DNA of 22,564 bases from CAYSPU01 sp964432995. GTDB lineage: Bacteria > Verrucomicrobiota > Verrucomicrobiia > Limisphaerales > JAHDYP01. Both the position numbers and the translations under genes were made by a program. Shown piece after piece: positions 22,157 through 22,564 of the stretch; position 1 is the stretch's first letter; every line of letters begins with the position of its first letter. The stretch covers positions 1-22,564 of the forward strand of contig CAYSPU010000075.1 in assembly GCA_964432995.1 (NCBI GenBank), in the 5' to 3' direction. The notes under the pieces were generated by a model. That model was not told the origin of the DNA. It saw only the letters and a list, made by a program, of their open reading frames with translations, and did no database searches.

Positions 22157-22564
22157 ATGACCCGACGCGAATTCCTTGCCTCCTCGATGGCCACGGGCAG
22201 CGCCCTCGCTGTTCTCGGCCCAACAGCCACCTCACCCGCGGTCGCCGGTTCCGCCACGAATCCCGCGCCTCAGCCAGCGATGCCCCACCCGCAGCGGAGA
22301 CTCCCGGATCTCTCACCCGCCCGCTGGATCTGGTACCCCTCGGGCCGAACACTCCCCAACACCTTTGTCCTCTTCCGCCGTGAACTCGATCTGCCCGCCC
22401 TACCACGTCGGGCCACCGGGTGGATTGCGGCCGACAGCCGGTATCGGCTCGAGGTGAACGGCAAGCGGATCCAGTGGGGGCCAGCCCCGTGCGACCCGCG
22501 TTGGGCCGAAGCGGATCCCGTGGACCTGACGACCGCGCTGCGTGAGGGCCGGAATGCGCTGGCC
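22157..22564 (+). CDS. Tat-exported alpha-L-rhamnosidase-like protein (5' part)
   Basis: The 136 visible residues begin MTRREFLASSMATGSALAVL, a Tat signal with the RREFL motif. After a Pro-rich stretch come ARWIWYPSGRTLPNTFVLFR and then ADSRYRLEVNGKRIQWGPA followed by DPRWAEADPVDLTTAL and REGRNALA. This resembles the N-terminal carbohydrate-binding sandwich of GH78 alpha-L-rhamnosidases (RYxLxVNGxxxxxGPxxxDPR). The catalytic domain would lie beyond the right edge, so enzyme identity is inferred. It would cut rhamnose from plant or microbial glycans in the periplasm. Confidence 0.82.
   Translation, partial: MTRREFLASSMATGSALAVLGPTATSPAVAGSATNPAPQPAMPHPQRRLPDLSPARWIWYPSGRTLPNTFVLFRRELDLPALPRRATGWIAADSRYRLEVNGKRIQWGPAPCDPRWAEADPVDLTTALREGRNALA

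Noticed and set aside
22106..22200. Minus-strand reading ending ADLVAEPGGKLNLEALR at the palindromic repeat
   Set aside because: It looks like a protein C-terminus ending in the repeat's TAG, as in the LOG gene, but it is short and overlaps the Tat-signal gene on the other strand. Probably chance.
1..22564. tRNA, rRNA, insertion sequence or prophage genes
   Set aside because: None was recognised on either strand; no transposase or integrase motif was seen.

Overview
The window is high-GC bacterial DNA that most resembles a member of the Verrucomicrobiota (PVC group). The indications are an Rhs/YD-repeat giant carrying a DPN...ATAPAQ domain, a PQQ-type beta-propeller opening with a WPCWRGP motif, a Tat-exported rhamnosidase-like hydrolase, a PduS/PduT pair, weak use of Shine-Dalgarno sequences, and many hairpin-forming intergenic repeats. 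This assignment is inference; no rRNA or tRNA gene is present to anchor it.

Layout. (1) 1-6895, minus strand: one uninterrupted reading frame of at least 2298 codons that runs off the left edge. It encodes a secreted multidomain protein: signal peptide, beta-strand-rich repeats including a nearly identical in-frame 370-bp duplication, PPC-like and IPT/TIG domains, an Rhs/YD-repeat core, an HExxH metallopeptidase-like domain, a Pro-rich linker and a DPN domain. (2) 7227-11014, minus strand: pduS, pduT, a small unknown gene, pyrR and pyrB. pduS/pduT and pyrR/pyrB each overlap by ATGA. Between the small gene and pyrR lies a PyrR-binding RNA hairpin followed by a textbook intrinsic terminator, a pyrimidine attenuator whose U-tract touches the pyrR start codon. 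(3) 11167-17545, plus strand: a probable operon with a TPR/LysM lipoprotein, a membrane-anchored unknown protein, an ABC ATPase, a large ABC permease, two coiled-coil proteins with C-terminal membrane anchors, a 30-residue membrane peptide and an O6-alkylguanine-DNA alkyltransferase. A composite inverted-repeat element separates ATPase from permease.

(4) 17546-20788: an accessory-like patch. It holds a RelE/ParE-type toxin with its antitoxin, the 3' end of a YoeB-type toxin gene, a LOG-family Rossmann protein, a coupled small ORF and several palindromic repeats. (5) 20789-22564, plus strand: a secreted PQQ-like beta-propeller protein and the start of a Tat-dependent alpha-L-rhamnosidase-like protein that runs off the right edge.

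The most notable signals are the pyr attenuator, the HExxH domain inside the Rhs giant, the PduS/PduT redox pair without other microcompartment genes in view, and a set of structured dispersed repeats. One repeat family shows a compensatory base change between its two copies and supplies the stop codon of the LOG gene.
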